Below, one piece after another: positions 39,601 to 51,836 of a stretch of DNA of 64,000 nt. This DNA is from Acanthopleura granulata (taxonomy: Eukaryota; Mollusca; Polyplacophora; Chitonida; Chitonidae). The DNA lies in the NCBI GenBank assembly GCA_016165875.1, contig JABBOT010000008.1, positions 15,001 to 79,000 on the forward strand. The letters run 5' to 3'. The position numbers and the translations under genes were made by a program. Positions within the stretch are counted from its first letter, which is position 1; each line of letters begins with the position of its first letter. Under the pieces are notes generated by a model. That model worked only from the letters and a program-made list of their open reading frames with translations, was not told the DNA's origin and searched no databases.

Positions 39601-40609
39601 AACATTATAAGTTTAATAAAAATCTGAACAAATTTCCTCTCTCACAGAAAGAATCCTGTGTCTCTGGGACAAAATATATATCACACTTTAACAGTTTGGG
39701 ATAACACAGTCACTAGCCTTCACATAATGAAGTCGCTCATTGCGAACGATATTATCATTGAACGAATTAAAAATCATATTCTACTTCCTATGGTGTGGGA
39801 GAACAAAACCTGACATCTATGTGATTCATCACTGAAGTTACCATCTCAGTAATGAAAGATGTTATGAGGTAGCATGAGATATACATCCTGTACAAGTTGG
39901 ACAAATGTAAGTTAAATACATGAATAGATCAAAAAACATGTATGAATTCACCTCAATCATGTATGATACAATCAGTAGTGAATACAATCCTTTGTCTCCT
40001 CATGGCAATGTACACGCAAGAGTAGGTCAAAACGGTTATAACGTAATATCTGTGGTATGTTGCAGAATAACGAAATAGCATAGGATCCTATGTTCAGTAA
40101 AAATATAAAAAACATTCTTCATTTATAGAGATACACATACAAAATATGTGCCACACTTAAGAGCATGTAATGTGGAAAAACATATCACTACTAACAACCC
40201 AACACAAACTATTTCAAGTAACACACTTGGAACTTCAACAGTATTACATATATCATGCTCTACTTCCATTTTCCTTTCTTTGCCATAAAAAAACATGAAA
40301 ATAAAGTGACTTGAGTAACAATTCACTAATGTGTAGCATGTGCTGTACAACCTATACAAGTGGCACATAAAACAAATTAAGCCCACCATTAGATGACAAT
40401 TTGACATGAGAGGTTGATGACAAGTTGGGACATATGTGGCCAACATGTCAGCAGTGTGCAGAGAAGAGATGTGACACCTCATCATAATTTTACTGGCTTA
40501 GTGTCCTCAGTTTTTTTCACATTAAAACCGCATTTCTCTGGCTGCCCTTGTTTTTTGGTTATGCAGCCAACCATTGAATTTCACCAATTTCACTGAGCTT
40601 AGCTAGTCG
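36601..40609. other. Host-like AT-rich sequence without supported genes
   Basis: Only short open frames. The longest (37971-38249, +, 92 codons) begins after a possible acceptor and has no recognised match. 37540-37590 faintly resembles the start of the dispersed repeat at 49339. Confidence 0.4.
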
Positions 40610-42440
40610 TTTGGAAAGTTTATGAAGTTCGCATGCTCACGTGTTGGTTAATATTCCCATTATTAACCAGGGCAGGAGACATCTCGGTCACGTCTCCAAT
40701 TTTATGTTCTGTGCGGCCTGTCACTGACAAAGCAACCCATCTCATCCAGAAGGGACTCAATTGTGCCTAAACACTTCCATGCCCGACGAACACCGGTATC
40801 ATAGGGCACATTAACCCCTTGGGCTCGCATCATCTCTTTAACTTGATGCACATGGATCTCCACTAAATTGTCATTGGCAATACAACATTCACGGACATCT
40901 CCCAACGATAGGCATACTTCTCATATTCCGAAAGAAGACCAAGGTCATACGCCACCATGCGCCACACCCACAAGCGATATTTGACGCGTGTGCTTTGGTC
41001 AAAGTACAACAGCAGGCATTTGAACAACCTGTTCCTATCTTACAGGCATCCCTGATGTCTCAAAACAAAAAGGCAACTTTCCTGAAAGATGCTGCGTAAT
41101 TGTTTACACCATCATAGCGCTCATGTGACACCATCCTTACACCGTCTCTTCTTCATGTGTCGCTTCAACCATCCTGCAACCCTGTAAGACTTCCCACAGT
41201 TAGTTAAACTACAGTAGAATTTTCTTGTTTCTCCCCGCTGTTTCTGTCCATCTTAATCTATGTCCTGAAGATTTTCGCTGTGTGCTAGTAGTTTTCCATG
41301 ATGAACATACATGTCTACAATGTCCGTGGCCATCTTTGTTAAAGATGGCAATGCTAAATCTCTATCTGTTTCGTCAATTCCCGGAAGAAAGTTATTTTTT
41401 GTTGGCTTCTCGTCTAGATGATTCATTTACTGGTAGTCCAAGCAGCAATCAACTATCTGTGAGTCCAACACATCATCAATAAGGTATTTGGCGTGATTAT
41501 ACTCATTTGCCATGTCCAGTGTGATATTTTTCCTGTCCACCAGTGTTTTCAAAAGGCATAATCTTCCTATGTCTCTGACATTTGTGGAACTGTAGAAGGT
41601 CTCCAGAATGTAGAAGCATGTAGTCATACACAAATGTAACCTTCAGTGCAAGATTCCTTTTAGCCTTGATGAAGACTTGATTCCATTTGCCATATTCAGT
41701 TGCGCAGAATAAGCCCTTTCGTTTGTCAGCTGGTCTCCTCCGAAAACCATCCTCTCTATGACATTATCTCCAAGTGCTTCGGGCACAGACGGAACACACT
41801 GTTTAGGGATGTGATTTAGAATGTCAATCATGTCTATGTTTGTGTACTCATTCTTTTCGTTTGGTCAAGCGAATGTGGTGGAACTACCCGCAGAGGTGCG
41901 CCAACTAGTAAAAACCAGTTCGCTTTGTCGGTGTCTGATGAAAAGGTTTGATGCTTTAATCTAGGTTGTCTCCATAAATATTCTAACTCACAAAACTTGG
42001 TACTTTGTTGGGGTATTTCGCTGGGGTATTTCTTGAAAACAGGTGTTTGTTGATGTTTAAGGAGGAGGTAGTGGAATAATTAGGTATAAAGTGAGGCACA
42101 GAACAGATTAAATGGCCGCAACAAAAATCTTTTCCTTCCGACTTGAAATTCTGTCATCAATACAAGCATCATGATACTGTTCAGTAGCTTTTCTTTGTTT
42201 GCAAATTGTCTGGGTTGAGACAGAAGTTCCACAATTGGACAGGCTTGTTACAGTCTTGTTCCTTGCTCCACCAAAGTCCAACAGGAAGCCTACTGCATGT
42301 TAGGCAGCGAACAGCTGTTGACACCTGTTAAAAAGGGGTTTAGATCCTATGGCGACCATATGCATCATTTCTTTTCTGCTGAGCTTGGCTGGACTTCCTA
42401 ATGGACAATGGATATGCAGAATTCTCATGAGAATGATATA
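40610..42440 (-). pseudogene. DUF6589-type protein, multiply frameshifted
   Basis: Pieces on - in the right order for the large DUF6589 proteins common in cnidarian and molluscan genomes: 'VGFLLDFGGARNKTV' (~42290); 'IDMIDILNHIPKQCVP' and 'ERMVFGGDQLTNERAYSAQ' (41843-41690); 'NVRDIGRLCLLKTLVDRKN' (~41570); 'LPSLTKMATDIVDMYV' (~41340); a C2H2-like finger, 'FYCSLTNCGKSYRVAGWLKRH' region at ~41180; 'RVKYRLWVWRMVAYDLGLLS' (~40960); 'EIHVHQVKEMMRAQGVNV' (~40860). At least six frame changes or stops. The family's function is unknown; many copies behave like mobile DNA. Assignment is from memory of the family, not a search. Confidence 0.5.
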
Positions 42441-44222
42441 CAACAGACTGCTTCACTGATGCCATTCCTCTAGAATTTTCAAAGTTCAAATTTGGGGTGA
42501 GGTGTTTCTTAAAAGAGATTGCCTAAGAGTTGAGCAGAGACCTGTACACTTGCTGTCCAGTTCCCGTAGAAGTTTCTCTTCCAGTAAGTCCCTGCTAGTA
42601 CAGATTGCAAAGATTTAATATAAATTGTTCAATTCTATGTCACAGAGTAATGAAAAAGAAAGAACGGTGGTTAAATATATAGTTTTTTATGTGTGTTTAT
42701 GCTTTTCCAAGACACTATATTTTCTGACAAGATTTCATTTAGGGGTTCAATCCTGAGATGAACACACTATGCCAATAGTACAGCCCGATCTAGGCCATTT
42801 TTCAACCCGTTGTATGGGGAACAAATCATGAAAAATCACAACAAAATGATGTACATGTAAAATCCAAACCATTTGCTTTATTATTGTGAGAAACTGTAGT
42901 TTGAGAGGTAATTTAAGTAAAAACATTGCCTGATATAGCCTGTTATTGAAGCAGAAAAATCAAAACAATTAAACTGTACACTTCCCCGTGTTGTATGGGT
43001 GCCCAAACTTTTATCCTAGATCAGGCCCTGAATGGGTAAGCTATCTATTAAAACTACTTTCATGTTAATGAACAAAAATGTTTTGAAGATACAGTTCCAA
43101 TTGTATGCAAAGCAGACAGACAGACAGACAATCGGGTAGTCAGTTTTGTGAAATCTGAGCAAAAGTACAGTGCACAATTCAGAAGTGCAAACAATCTATT
43201 GAATGAAGTATGAATATGCTCAGAATAGTAGAAACATATAGTGAGACTACATATACAGACGGAGTGATGCACGGAGGGAAGCACCTATTTTAGCAAAACT
43301 TTGCAACACAGTGCCTCGGAGGGGGGGGCTAAATGTTACACCTGAACAAATGTTTCTGAATCTGGAAGAGGCGATTTTCGGGTTCAAATGATCACAAACA
43401 CTGGAAAGATATACAATGTACATCACAGTAGTAAACTTCAGAGATGTAAATTTAGGCTCTCTAATTAAAGTGATGTGGTTTATTAACAGCCATCACCTGG
43501 AACAGTTGACTCACACAAATGTATTAGGTTATCTCTAAATTTTGGGTATCTGATACAGTAGACATAAGTATGATAAAAACATATACCACTGATTTAATTA
43601 CATGAAGTGGTGGTATTGCTGTGCATTTAACACAGCTAAATCTGTCATACATCGGTGCAGATTAACATGGTAACTTTAAAAAAATTGTTTGGTTGTTTTC
43701 TTTTGTGTCTTATGATTTGAAGCACAAAAATCAGATCAGATGCATAAACAAGCATTATATTAGCATTATATACTTTGTATCAAAGAACGCATGCGCAATA
43801 TATGGAGCTAAAAAGATCTGGGATTGGGAAGAGGGTTTTATACTTTCAGAAATACTTGGAATGGAAATACCTGATAAACAATTCTTGATCCTAAGCAGAA
43901 GCAGAACGAACATGCACCAGTTATGTCTGTTACATGTAAGCTATAAATACCTGATTTCCGTATTTCGGTATACAACATTTGCCACTTATGTTGTCCCCTC
44001 CTTCCCACCCCTCGCAATGCCTCTACAGATTGACACTGATTCCTCTTCAGATGTAACGTGTTTTCTCCTGCTGTCCAAATCTGACCATTACCTATGGAAC
44101 ATAATAAGAAATGTCAACACATTAGAAAAAGACCATAGAATAAATATATCTACCATGAAGAAAATGTACAGAGGAAGTCAACAGACATGATTTAACAAAT
44201 AAAACAAAAACAACACATGCAC
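42441..44222. other. Host-like AT-rich sequence
   Basis: No supported gene. A 165-codon open frame at 43693-44190 has no protein-like features I recognise. Short CAGA microsatellite at 43112-43130. Confidence 0.4.
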
Positions 44223-44232
44223 TAGACCAACA
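44223..44232 (+). repeat. Target-site duplication, left (LINE copy 3)
   Basis: tagaccaaca, repeated exactly at 46802-46811. Confidence 0.8.
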
Positions 44233-46523
44233 CGATACCGAGTCCGGCCCGGATAATATATATTACAAGCTTCTGAACCATTTGCCATCTGAGCCATTGG
44301 AGAAACTCCTGGTCATATTTGGATGACTGGTACATTTCCCCCATCATGGAGAGGGGCGTATGTTATCCCGGTCCCTAAACCGGGCAAGGATCATAGTGAT
44401 CCAAATAATTACTGTCCCATAGCTCTTACCAGTGACGTCTGTAAGACTATGGAACGGATGATAAATGATAGACTTGTTTGGTTTCTTGAAGCCAAAATGC
44501 TTTTATCAAACATCCAATGTGGTTTTCGTCAAGGTCGATCCACTGTGGATCATCTTGTTCGATTTGAAACCTTCATTCGTGATGGTTTCATTCAAAATGA
44601 ACATGTGTTGTCGATATTTTTCGACCTCGAAAAGGCCTGCGACACCACATGGAAATATAGTATTTTATAAGACCTTGCTGACATGGGTTTAAAAGGTCGC
44701 TTACCTTTATTTATATCTCAATTTTTATCTGATCGTCAGTTTTACGGCACGGGTGGGGTTCACTCTTTTAGACTCTTATGAACAAGAGATGGGTGTGCCC
44801 CAGGGCAGTATCCTTTCACCAACACTGTTCGGCATCAAAATTAACAGCTTGGCTCAAACATTAACATCTGGTACTGAGGGTTCTTTATATGTAAATGATT
44901 TCCTCATATGCTGCCGTGCTGGAAATATGAATAACATCGAGCGACAACTGCAGCTTTGTCTCAAGAAGATCGAGAAATGGGCAGTTGCCAATGGTTTTAG
45001 ATTTTCTACGTCTAAAACCGTCGGTATGCATTTCTGTAATAAACGCGAACTTCATCTAGATCCTCAGCTTAAATTTTGTGGTGAACCAGTGAAGATCGTA
45101 GAGGAGAATAAATTTTAGGGGTTATATTCGACAGGAAATTATCCTTTATACCTCACATAAAAATGCTTAAAGCTAAATGTACAAAGACTCTGGATATAAT
45201 TAAGGTCGTGTCTAGCACCGATTAGGGTGCTGACCGATCAGTTTTACTTAACTTGTATCGTTCTCTGGTGAGGTCTAAATTGGACTATAGGTCCATCATT
45301 TATGGTTCCGCTAGGAAATCATATATTAAAATGTTGGAACCGGTCCATCACCAAGGCCTGAGGCTCAGCCTTGGTGCCTATAGGACCTCACCAGCAGAGA
45401 GTTTATACGTAGAGGCTAATGAGCCTTCTTTATAAAACTCAGCCTTCAACACGTTACTAAGCTTAAAGCTCACCCAACAATTCCTGCCTACGACTGTGTC
45501 TTTAATCCAGCATACGCAGATAAATATACTAAATGTCCCAACAAAATTTCTTCCTTTTGTGTTCGTGTTCGGTACCATATTGTATAAGCTAACATCAAGC
45601 TGGAGGACATAGCTCCGGATTCTTTTCCGGAGTCTCCTCCCTGGCTTCTTCCACAAGCTAAATTAATATTTGATCTACGTCACAAAATCCGATACAAACC
45701 CTCTTATAATTCTGCAAAGTTTCGCTGAAGTAAAAGCTAATTTTCCGGATTATAAATTTATATATACTGACAGGTCAAAGGACGGGGACAGGATAGCGGC
45801 TGCGGCTGTCTTGGAACAGCGAGTCACCTCTCTTCGGCTTCCATCCTCGTCTTCAATATTTTCTGCCGAGGCCAGAGCTATACTTCTGTCTTCATCATAT
45901 GTTTCATTCGGCTCTGCCCAGAGAGCAGTCATATGCAGTGACTCGTTGTCCTACGTTTAGACAATAGAGCAAAATAAATTTCAAAACCCGTTAATACTAA
46001 AAATATTAGCCAGCCATAGAAAGTTAATTAAAAGAGGTAAAGATATTGTATTCTGTTGAATACCAAGTCATACTGGTATTTACGGATACACAGTCGCAGA
46101 GAGGGAAGCGAAAGCTGCTCTTAGTAAACCCATATCTAAGATTAAAATTCCTTATACCGATTTTAAATCTAATATTCTTAAGTACATTTGTCGCCTTTGG
46201 CAGGATGAATGGGACCTGCAGGTCGATAACAAACTGCATGCCATTCATCCTGTCATAGGCTAGGACTCTTATACTTTTGGTATGTCTCGTAGAGATCAAG
46301 TGGTTTTAACAAGATGCCGCGTTGGGCATTCTCGTCTAACACACAATTTTATCCTGGATGGGAGCAGTGCTCCCGAGTGTGTTGGATGTGATGCACAGTA
46401 CGGCATCAAGCATATCCTTGTTGACTGTGTGGTCTTTGCTCATATTAGGCAAAGATTCTACACAGTCAATTCTATGTTTGACTTATTTAATTACTTTTTT
46501 GAAGGCTGTTGGCCTCTATAATG

Positions 46524-46595
<72 letters not shown>

Positions 46596-46801
46596 ATATG
46601 TATATATTTTTCATTGTATAAAATAACAAACAATTGTGGTTTTCCACTTTTAATTAACATTTACTTTAAAATGGTTTTAATCTTTAAATTTTGAATGTTC
46701 ATCCATCATGTCGAATACTATTCACTGCTTCCTGATTTCAACATGTTCTCGCCACGATATGGCTGAGTGTGGCGTGAAGCCAAAATCATTCATTCATTCA
46801 G
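44233..46801 (+). mobile_element. LINE copy 3, 5'-truncated
   Basis: Begins in the reverse transcriptase (equivalent of ~24836 in copy 2) and runs to the ATTC tail, flanked by a 10-bp direct duplication: an ordinary 5'-truncated insertion in host DNA. RT at 44323-45118 ('GFRQGRST', 'FFDLEKACD', 'GVPQGSILSPTLF', 'YVNDFLI'), RNase H at 45740-46120 ('YTDRSKDGD', with Gly to Arg), Cys cluster 'CVGCDAQYGIKH' at ~46380. A small deletion near 44315. Stops and frameshifts throughout. The 3' UTR contains a large (TA)n expansion. Confidence 0.92.
46527..46587 (+). repeat. (TA)n microsatellite in LINE copy 3 3' UTR
   Basis: About 30 TA units at the place where other copies have 'gaatataatt' or 'gaatatagtt' followed by a short 'tgtatatatgtatatat'. 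An expansion after insertion. Confidence 0.95.
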
Positions 46802-46811
46802 TAGACCAACA
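46802..46811 (+). repeat. Target-site duplication, right (LINE copy 3)
   Basis: tagaccaaca, exact partner of 44223-44232. Confidence 0.8.
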
Positions 46812-48525
46812 ATGGTGTGGTATATGCAGAATTTACCTTAGGAACTGAGTTAAACTCTTTTATTGATCTGCCTCGTGGATGTTGTCGAAGTGATGCACAA
46901 CCCGATGGCTTGATGGACAGCCATCTGATCTTCATACAGTATAAATATTTGATGTATTTAATGTTGTTAGTTTCTCTCAAAATTAACACTAAACATCAAA
47001 AGAAGAAGAAAATATTGATTTTTATAACTACTTAATTATGATGAAACATTACTTCTGTAATATTCATTATTTTCCGCAATAACTTACATGATTGTTTTCA
47101 ATGGAAATGTCTGCCAGTGTATCACATCAAAATAGAAGTCGATGAATTAGCACGAACAAATGTCAATCTGACAATCAGCTACTCAAGAAAGACAAATATT
47201 TTTGATTAACACTGATGGGACTTACAAGGTTCATTATGTATGTAAGACTTGTACACTTCATTGTTTATTCAATATTTCTTAACGTTTTATGCAGCATATA
47301 TTACTTCAAAGTCCCATTTCACAGATATTTAAAGGTAAAACATTTAAATCATGCACAAATTAGTACATGCATGCAGTTAAACAACATGCACATTAAGTTA
47401 GTACATGTACCTTACTACATATATGAACTTGCAAAACTTCATGAGAAATTATGAAAACTATGTAACTTAGAACTATAACCAACATGGAAAATATGCCAGT
47501 AATAACTCTGACTCTCCTTACAATCCATTATTTTGTTAATACTAGAACATGCCAAACCTGTAATTATTAGACTGTTTAACTGGAATTTAAAATGATTATG
47601 ACAACATGGAACAACTTAACCATTATGCTCAATACATTTTACACATAAATCAAATCAGAGTTTACATCAAGAAATATTGAATGGTATACCAGGAGTCCTA
47701 TTCCAGCGATAGTGTCTGCATCGGCTGGTCTTACGACTTCTTCAAATAACGCTTTGCAGAGGTATGAACTGGTTCTTTAGGGACAGCAAGGTTCTCTCTC
47801 AAGCAATGGCTGACATATAAAGAAATAATACAGTTTTAGTCTGTATACTGATCAGTTCGAATACTGAGTAATTACTTCAAAAGGACACAGGGCCAAGTGC
47901 TAGATGATATAAATATATGATAAATTGGCATATCAAACTATGACAGTTATTACAGCATTAGCAATATTAATAAATCATATTACATTTTAATTTGGTAAGT
48001 GCATAGATCTTCAAAAGCCACTCAATCTACATGTAATAGAACTTACAATTTCTCAATTTAAACGAGTGAAGAAACAAAATATAGAAAAAGCCATTTACTG
48101 ATATGGACAGAGAATTTCTATTCATCAGCATTTCGGGACTGCTGGAAAAAATATCCGAATTTATTAAGCACGGTTTACAATATGGTAGATTTCACGGTTT
48201 TTCAGTTCATGTTTCAATCGCTTTCAATTTTCATAACTCCCCGTATTGAGCTTATTCTGATTAATTTCAAAACAAAGGCAATTTCGAGTGGCCCATGGAG
48301 TCGGATCTTAAATGTATTATGGAGATAATTTTATCTCCCATTTTTGTTACTAGGGCTTTTGAGTTGAGGGTCATTGGACAAGACAGCATATCTATTATTC
48401 ATACATGATGTCACCTTGACGCCTTCTGAAAACTTTGGAATCTTTCTTCTCCCTGGAATCTGTAAAGGTGACATGTCCACCCCTTGGCCATGTTGGCTAT
48501 GGACATGATGGAATGGGGATGGCCC
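46812..48525. other. Host-like AT-rich sequence
   Basis: No supported gene or repeat. A 79-codon frame at 47215-47454 is hydrophobic but has no other support. Confidence 0.4.
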
Positions 48526-48792
48526 TCAGCCCTTAGTGAAAGGGTTGAACTCAATCGAACGAGGACTTTTTAAGGAGTGCCTAGGGGTGCGGAGGATCTG
48601 GGTATGCTGTGTTGTGGAGATTGACGTAGGCCTAGATGTTGTCGTTAAGCTCGGTTGTAAAGGCCTCCTCTGTGAACTAGGCCTATTTGTACCAACGTCA
48701 GGGAAAGAGACCCTGGATGGGGGACTAGCGGGTAAATAGTTCCTTTTGAAGTGGCTCATTGAATATTGTACCTTTTCATTTTCCTCCTCCAA
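48526..48792 (-). CDS. Small Ser/Pro-rich protein, possible host gene start
   Basis: 88 codons, uninterrupted: 'MEEENEKVQYSMSHFKRNYL' then Ser/Pro/Arg/Thr-rich sequence ('SPPSRVSFPD', 'LRTPRHSLKSPRSIEFNPF') with S-P and T-P sites of the kind used by cyclin-dependent kinases. About 180 bp upstream on the same strand lies an E2F-type site, so it may be the first exon or whole of a cell-cycle protein. Product not recognised. Confidence 0.4.
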   Translation of the reverse strand: MEEENEKVQYSMSHFKRNYLPASPPSRVSFPDVGTNRPSSQRRPLQPSLTTTSRPTSISTTQHTQILRTPRHSLKSPRSIEFNPFTKG

Positions 48793-48964
48793 CTGGACTT
48801 GTGATCTTTACAGTTGTTTTAGTCGGATGTCTAATTTATTTCATTTATTCTGGGTGCGTTTTTCGCATTACCTCTTGTCGGGTGTTGCTTGTGTTGAAAC
48901 AACGACGTCCCCTAAACGACTGGCCCTGTTTTCCGACATTAGCGCAGCATAAAAGGCATCCATC

Positions 48965-49051
48965 TTTCCCGCCAGTAAAACCTATCACATGACCGTTGTC
49001 GAGGTAAATATTGTTCAACCAAACAGACTATGTGAAGCCGTGTTTCATTGG
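48965..49051 (-). promoter_or_regulatory. E2F-type site and CCAAT box
   Basis: On - TGGCGGGAAA (48974-48965), a textbook E2F site, with CCAAT at 49051-49047 upstream. Both point toward the frame at 48792-48526. Confidence 0.45.
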
Positions 49052-49338
49052 TAGGCGCTGCTTGTATATGTTCGTTGTACTGGGCTTCCCTAAGTAGATC
49101 AGTAACGAGAAATGCTGCTACCTTTACCAGCGTGTGAAACGAAAAGCCTGCTGAGGTATACCTAGTGATATTATGAGCATACGGTTGCCCTTCTGCCGTC
49201 TACCTTCACTGGAACGTGTCTGGCTGACTTGCCAAAGGTCCATTTCCGCAATGGTAGCTGGGCGCATTGACAGTTCTACAAAGTTTAAGTTGCATGTAAA
49301 AACGTCGCATGAGATAAAGCAAATTTATTTATCTATGT

Positions 49339-49543
49339 GATTGGTGTTTGACGCCGTACTCAAGAATATTTCATTTGACGGCTGCCAGCATGATGGGGGA
49401 GGAAGTCCAATACCATCCGCAGATTGCTGGCAGACCTTCCCACGTACAACCGGAGAGGAATCTCGCATGACCTGGACTTAAACTCATAACGACCGCGTTG
49501 GGAGGAGCTTTCAGGGTCATAACGCTGCGCTAACGCCATGATT
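49339..49543 (+). repeat. Dispersed molluscan-type short repeat
   Basis: 'gattggtgtttgacgccgta', 'ctcaagaatatttca', 'gacggctgccagcat', 'gctggcagaccttcccacgt', 'ggacttaaactcataacgac' and 'cataacgctgcgctaacgc' occur in this order. I recognise this block as a very common non-coding repeat in mollusc (and some related) genomes. Assignment by memory; no search. Confidence 0.5.
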
Positions 49544-49634
49544 TTTTCCCCTTTTCCCCCAGGCAGATTTCCAATTTTTTTTTATTATTGTTGATGTCCG
49601 CTTTTTGTTCATTTCCTGTTTGCCTAAATTCGGC

Positions 49635-49693
49635 AGTAGTAGATAATGTTACTCACAGGTCACATCCCTATCTTTTAACCTGGGAGGTACCGG
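49635..49693 (+). repeat. Polinton C terminal tip
   Basis: AGTAGTAGATAATGTTACTC...CCTATCTTTTAACC...GGTACCGG. Inverse match to A's right tip. The preceding six bases (ttcggc) are the candidate target site. Confidence 0.8.
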
Positions 49694-50463
49694 AGGTAAC
49701 GTTATGATGAGGACGTGTTTCTTTCCTTGCTCTTTGTTGGTGGTTCTCCGACCACATCATTCTGTGATAAACAGCGATCAGTCAGTCAGTGAGTGACTCC
49801 GTCCTTTGATACAACTTTGCTGGCTTGTAAAATCCGGAAGAGAGCTAAAAAGCCCGACCCGAAGAGGGAACAATTTCAACGTTTCTCATTGGTCGACAGT
49901 CGTTATACTGCCACACATGCTTTATGCATTTTCAATCCTTGTGGTTTTACTGCGTGCGATGAGGTTGTAAATTATATGTAGAAATGAGACTGAAAAATTA
50001 ATAAATTATATACATGTGTGTAGGGTAGAAAGGCAGATTTTTAGCACTCGTGTGTACAAAAAAATGGGTGTGTTGTGTTTATATCATATCGAAAAGCGTA
50101 CGTATAGTTGCTGGAGTTTTTTCAGTGGTTTCTTTTTGTATGAAAATACAAGAATATGGCGTGAAATATCAGCTTTTAGTTGACATAAATTTAAAAATTA
50201 GAAAAAATAGACTCGTAATATACATAATTTTTTCCAGTATGGATGTCAATGCAAGTGTTGTATGCAGATGAAAACCTGGTACAATTTGCCGTACGTATGT
50301 ACATGTATGTATGTAAATAGCTAGCAAACCGATAAACTAGGATGAATGTCAGGAGGGCCGATTTTTTGCTTGACATAAAATGGACAAAATTACAGACATT
50401 AAACGAGACATGTATAAAGCTTGCATTGTGTTCAGATTTGAAGTTCTTTCGGTGGAATGCGGT

Positions 50464-50479
50464 CGCCCAGATAAGGGCG
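50464..50479 (-). terminator. Histone-mRNA-like 3' stem-loop (C, outer unit)
   Basis: On - CGCCCT-TATC-TGGGCG: five pairs plus a T-T mismatch at the loop, preceded by CCAAA and followed by ACCGCA and CCGAAAGAACTTC. The equivalent of 34099-34114 in B. Upstream DNA to ~50750 holds a decayed unit of the same kind with no open frame longer than 15 codons from its ATG; a second decayed promoter copy lies at 49860-49930. Confidence 0.5.
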
Positions 50480-51220
50480 TTTGGAATGGATTTCCACCAT
50501 TGCCTGGTTACTCACCGCTGCCTCGGACGAACGATGACTGCCGATGTTGCTCGCGCACCAAGCCTTCCCACCGCAGTCACAAAGTGCTGCCACGCGGCCC
50601 TCTTCCTTCCACGAGCTGCGACGAGATGTGGATAGGGCACGTCACCGCTGAGTGAGTAGTGCCGTATCCTATCGTATGTCAAGCAGGCCAAAGGGCACTC
50701 GGCCGATTTTCGTCGAGGCTCATCTCTTTATCTAGGCTGTGCGAGAGGAATATGAAATACTTAGCGCTGGGCGGGCTTTGATACATATTAACCGGAAAGT
50801 GCGGCAAAAAGCGCGACCCGAAGAGAGAACAATTTCGACGTTTCTCATTGATCGACAGCTGTTATACTGTCGCACAGACTTTATGCATTTTTAATCCTTG
50901 TGTTTTTACGGCGTGTGATCAGCTTGTAAATTATATGTAGAAATTGGGATTTAGAAAAGTTAATAAAATATATCATACTAGTGTATACAGACACAGAGAC
51001 CGCAAGTGTTATATGCAGATGAAAATCTGGTATAATTTGCCGTACGTACATGTATATATGTATGTAGATTGCTAGCAAACCGATTAACGAAGATGAATGT
51101 TAGGAGGGCTGATTTTGTTTTGTTTTACATAAAATGGACAAAATCACAAACATTAAATGGGACATACGTAACTCCTAAATTGTGCTTAGATTGAAAGCAT
51201 ACTTTGGGAAGGAATTGGTT

Positions 51221-51236
51221 CGCCCTGAAAAGGGCG
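51221..51236 (-). terminator. Histone-mRNA-like 3' stem-loop (C, gene S)
   Basis: On - CGCCCT-TTTC-AGGGCG: perfect 6-bp stem with TTTC loop, preceded by CCAAA and followed by AACCAATTCC and a purine block. It starts 36 nt after the gene S stop codon (51273), the distance usual for histone genes. Confidence 0.65.
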
Positions 51237-51272
51237 TTTGGAAATATTTTTTCGCCTCGTCGGACTGCTCAG

Positions 51273-51449
51273 TCATTCCGGGGTTGGCTCTTTCCGCTTC
51301 TCCCCCCTGGCTCGGCTTGTTCGGGCAAGGGAGTCCAGGCTGCCACACAGGCCGCCCGCAATCGGTCCCACACCTCTCTCATGGCTAGCCAACTTTTCTC
51401 CAACCGCGTCATCTCTACCAAACTATTAATATCCTATCCTAACTCAGCT
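51273..51449 (-). pseudogene. Gene S C-terminal part (C), split by LINE copy 6
   Basis: On - 'DINSLVEMTRLEKSWLAMRE' then 'VWDRLRAACVAAW', ending at 51273. This is the same family as 6208-6512 and 33154-33288. The promoter TATA and the start region are on the far side of LINE copy 6 (TATA near 51895), so the insertion fell just after the start codon. One stop near 51430. The hairpin at 51221-51236 is its 3' signal. Confidence 0.5.
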
Positions 51450-51836
51450 TCCGTCGGTGACATTGACTTATTTAACAGCGTTGCTGGCGAAGGTGTGATT
51501 AATTTTTTGAAGGCTGTTTCCCTGTATAATAGAATATAGTTTTTATATATATGTATATATTTCCCATTGTATAAATAATAGAATATAGTTTATGTATATA
51601 TGTATATATTTTTCATTGTATAAAATAACAAACAATTGTGATTTTCCACTTTTAATTAACATATACTTTTTTAACTGGTTTAAAAAAAAATGTTCGTCTG
51701 TTTTTTTCTCTAACTTTTGAATGTTCAACCATGATGTCGAATATTATTCAAGGCTTCCTGATTTCAACATGTTCTCGCCACGATATGGCTGAGATATTGC
51801 CAATGTGGCGTTAAGCCAAAATCATTCATTCATGCA
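51450..51836 (+). mobile_element. LINE copy 6, 3' end fragment
   Basis: Starts in the last codons of ORF2 ('LFNSVAGEGVINFLKAVSLY') and ends with the tail and ATTC repeats. Inside the 3' UTR about 50 bp is tandemly doubled: 'taatagaatatagttt' at ~51526 and ~51577. Inserted in gene S of Polinton C. Confidence 0.85.

Noticed and set aside
43693..44190. A 165-codon open frame on + just before LINE copy 3.
   Set aside because: No domain, no codon or composition signal, no promoter or splice sites that fit, and AT-rich surroundings; likely chance.
46358..46694. Open frames of Ile-Tyr repeats.
   Set aside because: Produced by the (TA)n microsatellite in the LINE 3' UTR.
48759..48992. A membrane-protein-like frame on + (IFTVVLVGCLIYFIYSG).
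   Set aside because: It overlaps the promoter and start of the - strand ORF and has no support of its own.
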